Part shown: in pieces, positions 63,501-64,000 of the stretch
Layout of the letters: each line of letters starts with the position of its first letter
Numbering within the stretch: position 1 is the first letter of the stretch
NCBI GenBank assembly: GCA_022578605.1
Contig: MU394079.1
Span: 335,379-399,378 of the forward strand
Direction: 5' to 3'
Length of the DNA: 64,000 nucleotides
From: Camillea tinctor
Taxonomy: Eukaryota > Ascomycota > Sordariomycetes > Xylariales > Xylariaceae
Program-made: the position numbers and the translations under genes
Notes under the pieces: model-generated
What the model was told of the DNA's origin: nothing
Seen by the model: the letters and a program-made list of their open reading frames with translations, nothing else
Database searches by the model: none

Positions 63501-64000
63501 AGCAGCTTGATGTAGCATTTGCCTAACCAGAAATATCATCGAACGCTACACTACCAAGTTCGCCTACGTTCCCTCAACTGAAACATACTGCCCACTACCT
63601 AGTCCTCCTTGGTTCCTGCGCCGACATAGAAAGATAGGTAGCTATTACTACCGAAATATGCGGGGTGAACTTCGAATGGATCCGCAGACAGCATCACTCT
63701 AACTAATTGCTTCCAAGATCGTTGATGCAACCTTACCATGTCCTCAACATTAAGATTTAATTATACCCACCTAAGACCCAGAAAGGCTTTGATTAGATAA
63801 CAGCAAGGTTAGATCAAACATGAATTCAGTGATTCTGCCGTGAGATCATTTTACTCCTCTCTCTTTTTTTACTGGTGGGAGAAAGGGGGGGGGGGGGGGG
63901 GGGGGGCATGAAAGAAAAAAGAATTTTTAGAAAAAAAACATTTTTAAAAGGGGTTTTAAAAGTTAAAAAATTTTAAAAAAAAAAAAAAAAAAAATATTTT
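60513..64000. other. Right-end gene-free region
   Basis: No gene is supported. AT-rich with TACCTAGGTA at 62407-62416 and 63238-63247. The last 120 bases are low complexity: a run of 22 G (63885-63906) and then A/T homopolymer-like sequence up to the window end, resembling a contig end or a sequencing artefact. Confidence 0.55.
63885..64000. repeat. Low-complexity end: poly-G followed by A-rich sequence
   Basis: 22 consecutive G, then stretches of A with TTTT/AAAA blocks to the final base. Not a telomere repeat. Confidence 0.8.

Overview
This is a window from a filamentous ascomycete (Pezizomycotina, most likely a Sordariomycete). The evidence is short 50-130 nt spliceosomal introns with GTAAGT-type donors and CTAAC-like branch sites, fungal families throughout (biotin ligase with a BPL_N domain, BUD22, BFR2, GH72+X8 glucanosyltransferase), and fungal wall and plant-polysaccharide enzymes. 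The species cannot be named from the sequence. Exon structures were built by hand; total lengths are multiples of three and splice phases agree for every multi-exon gene.

Layout. 1-19 kb: BPL1 (+), BUD22 (+), a large F-box-like protein with SUMO-related motifs (-), a mitochondrial 2-oxodicarboxylate carrier with tiny exons (+), and a 1572-residue ankyrin/RCC1/BTB protein (+). 19.9-23.7 kb: a basic hypothetical protein (-), an SR-rich DUF6590-like protein (-) and a small hypothetical gene (+). 23.9-33.1 kb: a catabolic island with an intronless PAS-type arylsulfatase (-), a divergent MFS sugar-type transporter (+), a GH43 beta-xylosidase with ten introns (+) and a convergent GH16 endoglucanase (-). 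36-41 kb: housekeeping genes BFR2 (-) and IND1 (+), which share a 462 bp promoter, then SPF30 (-). 44-52 kb: a C2H2 zinc-finger protein (+), an 81-residue protein (+) and a GPI-anchored GH72 glucanosyltransferase (-). 52-64 kb: an AT-rich, gene-poor stretch with one small GFA-domain enzyme (-), simple repeats, a hairpin that may be a transposon remnant, and a low-complexity end that looks like a contig edge.

How the genes fit together. BUD22 and BFR2 act in small-subunit rRNA processing, IND1 in respiratory complex I assembly, SPF30 in pre-mRNA splicing, BPL1 in biotinylation of carboxylases, and the carrier in mitochondrial dicarboxylate exchange. The arylsulfatase, transporter, GH43 and GH16 genes could act together on (possibly sulfated) polysaccharide, but co-regulation is only inferred. 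I saw no rRNA, CRISPR array or convincing tRNA. The most unusual items are the F-box-like protein that alternates SUMO-interaction and SUMO-acceptor motifs, the micro-exon and GC-AG splicing, and a recurring TACCTAGGTA palindrome between genes.
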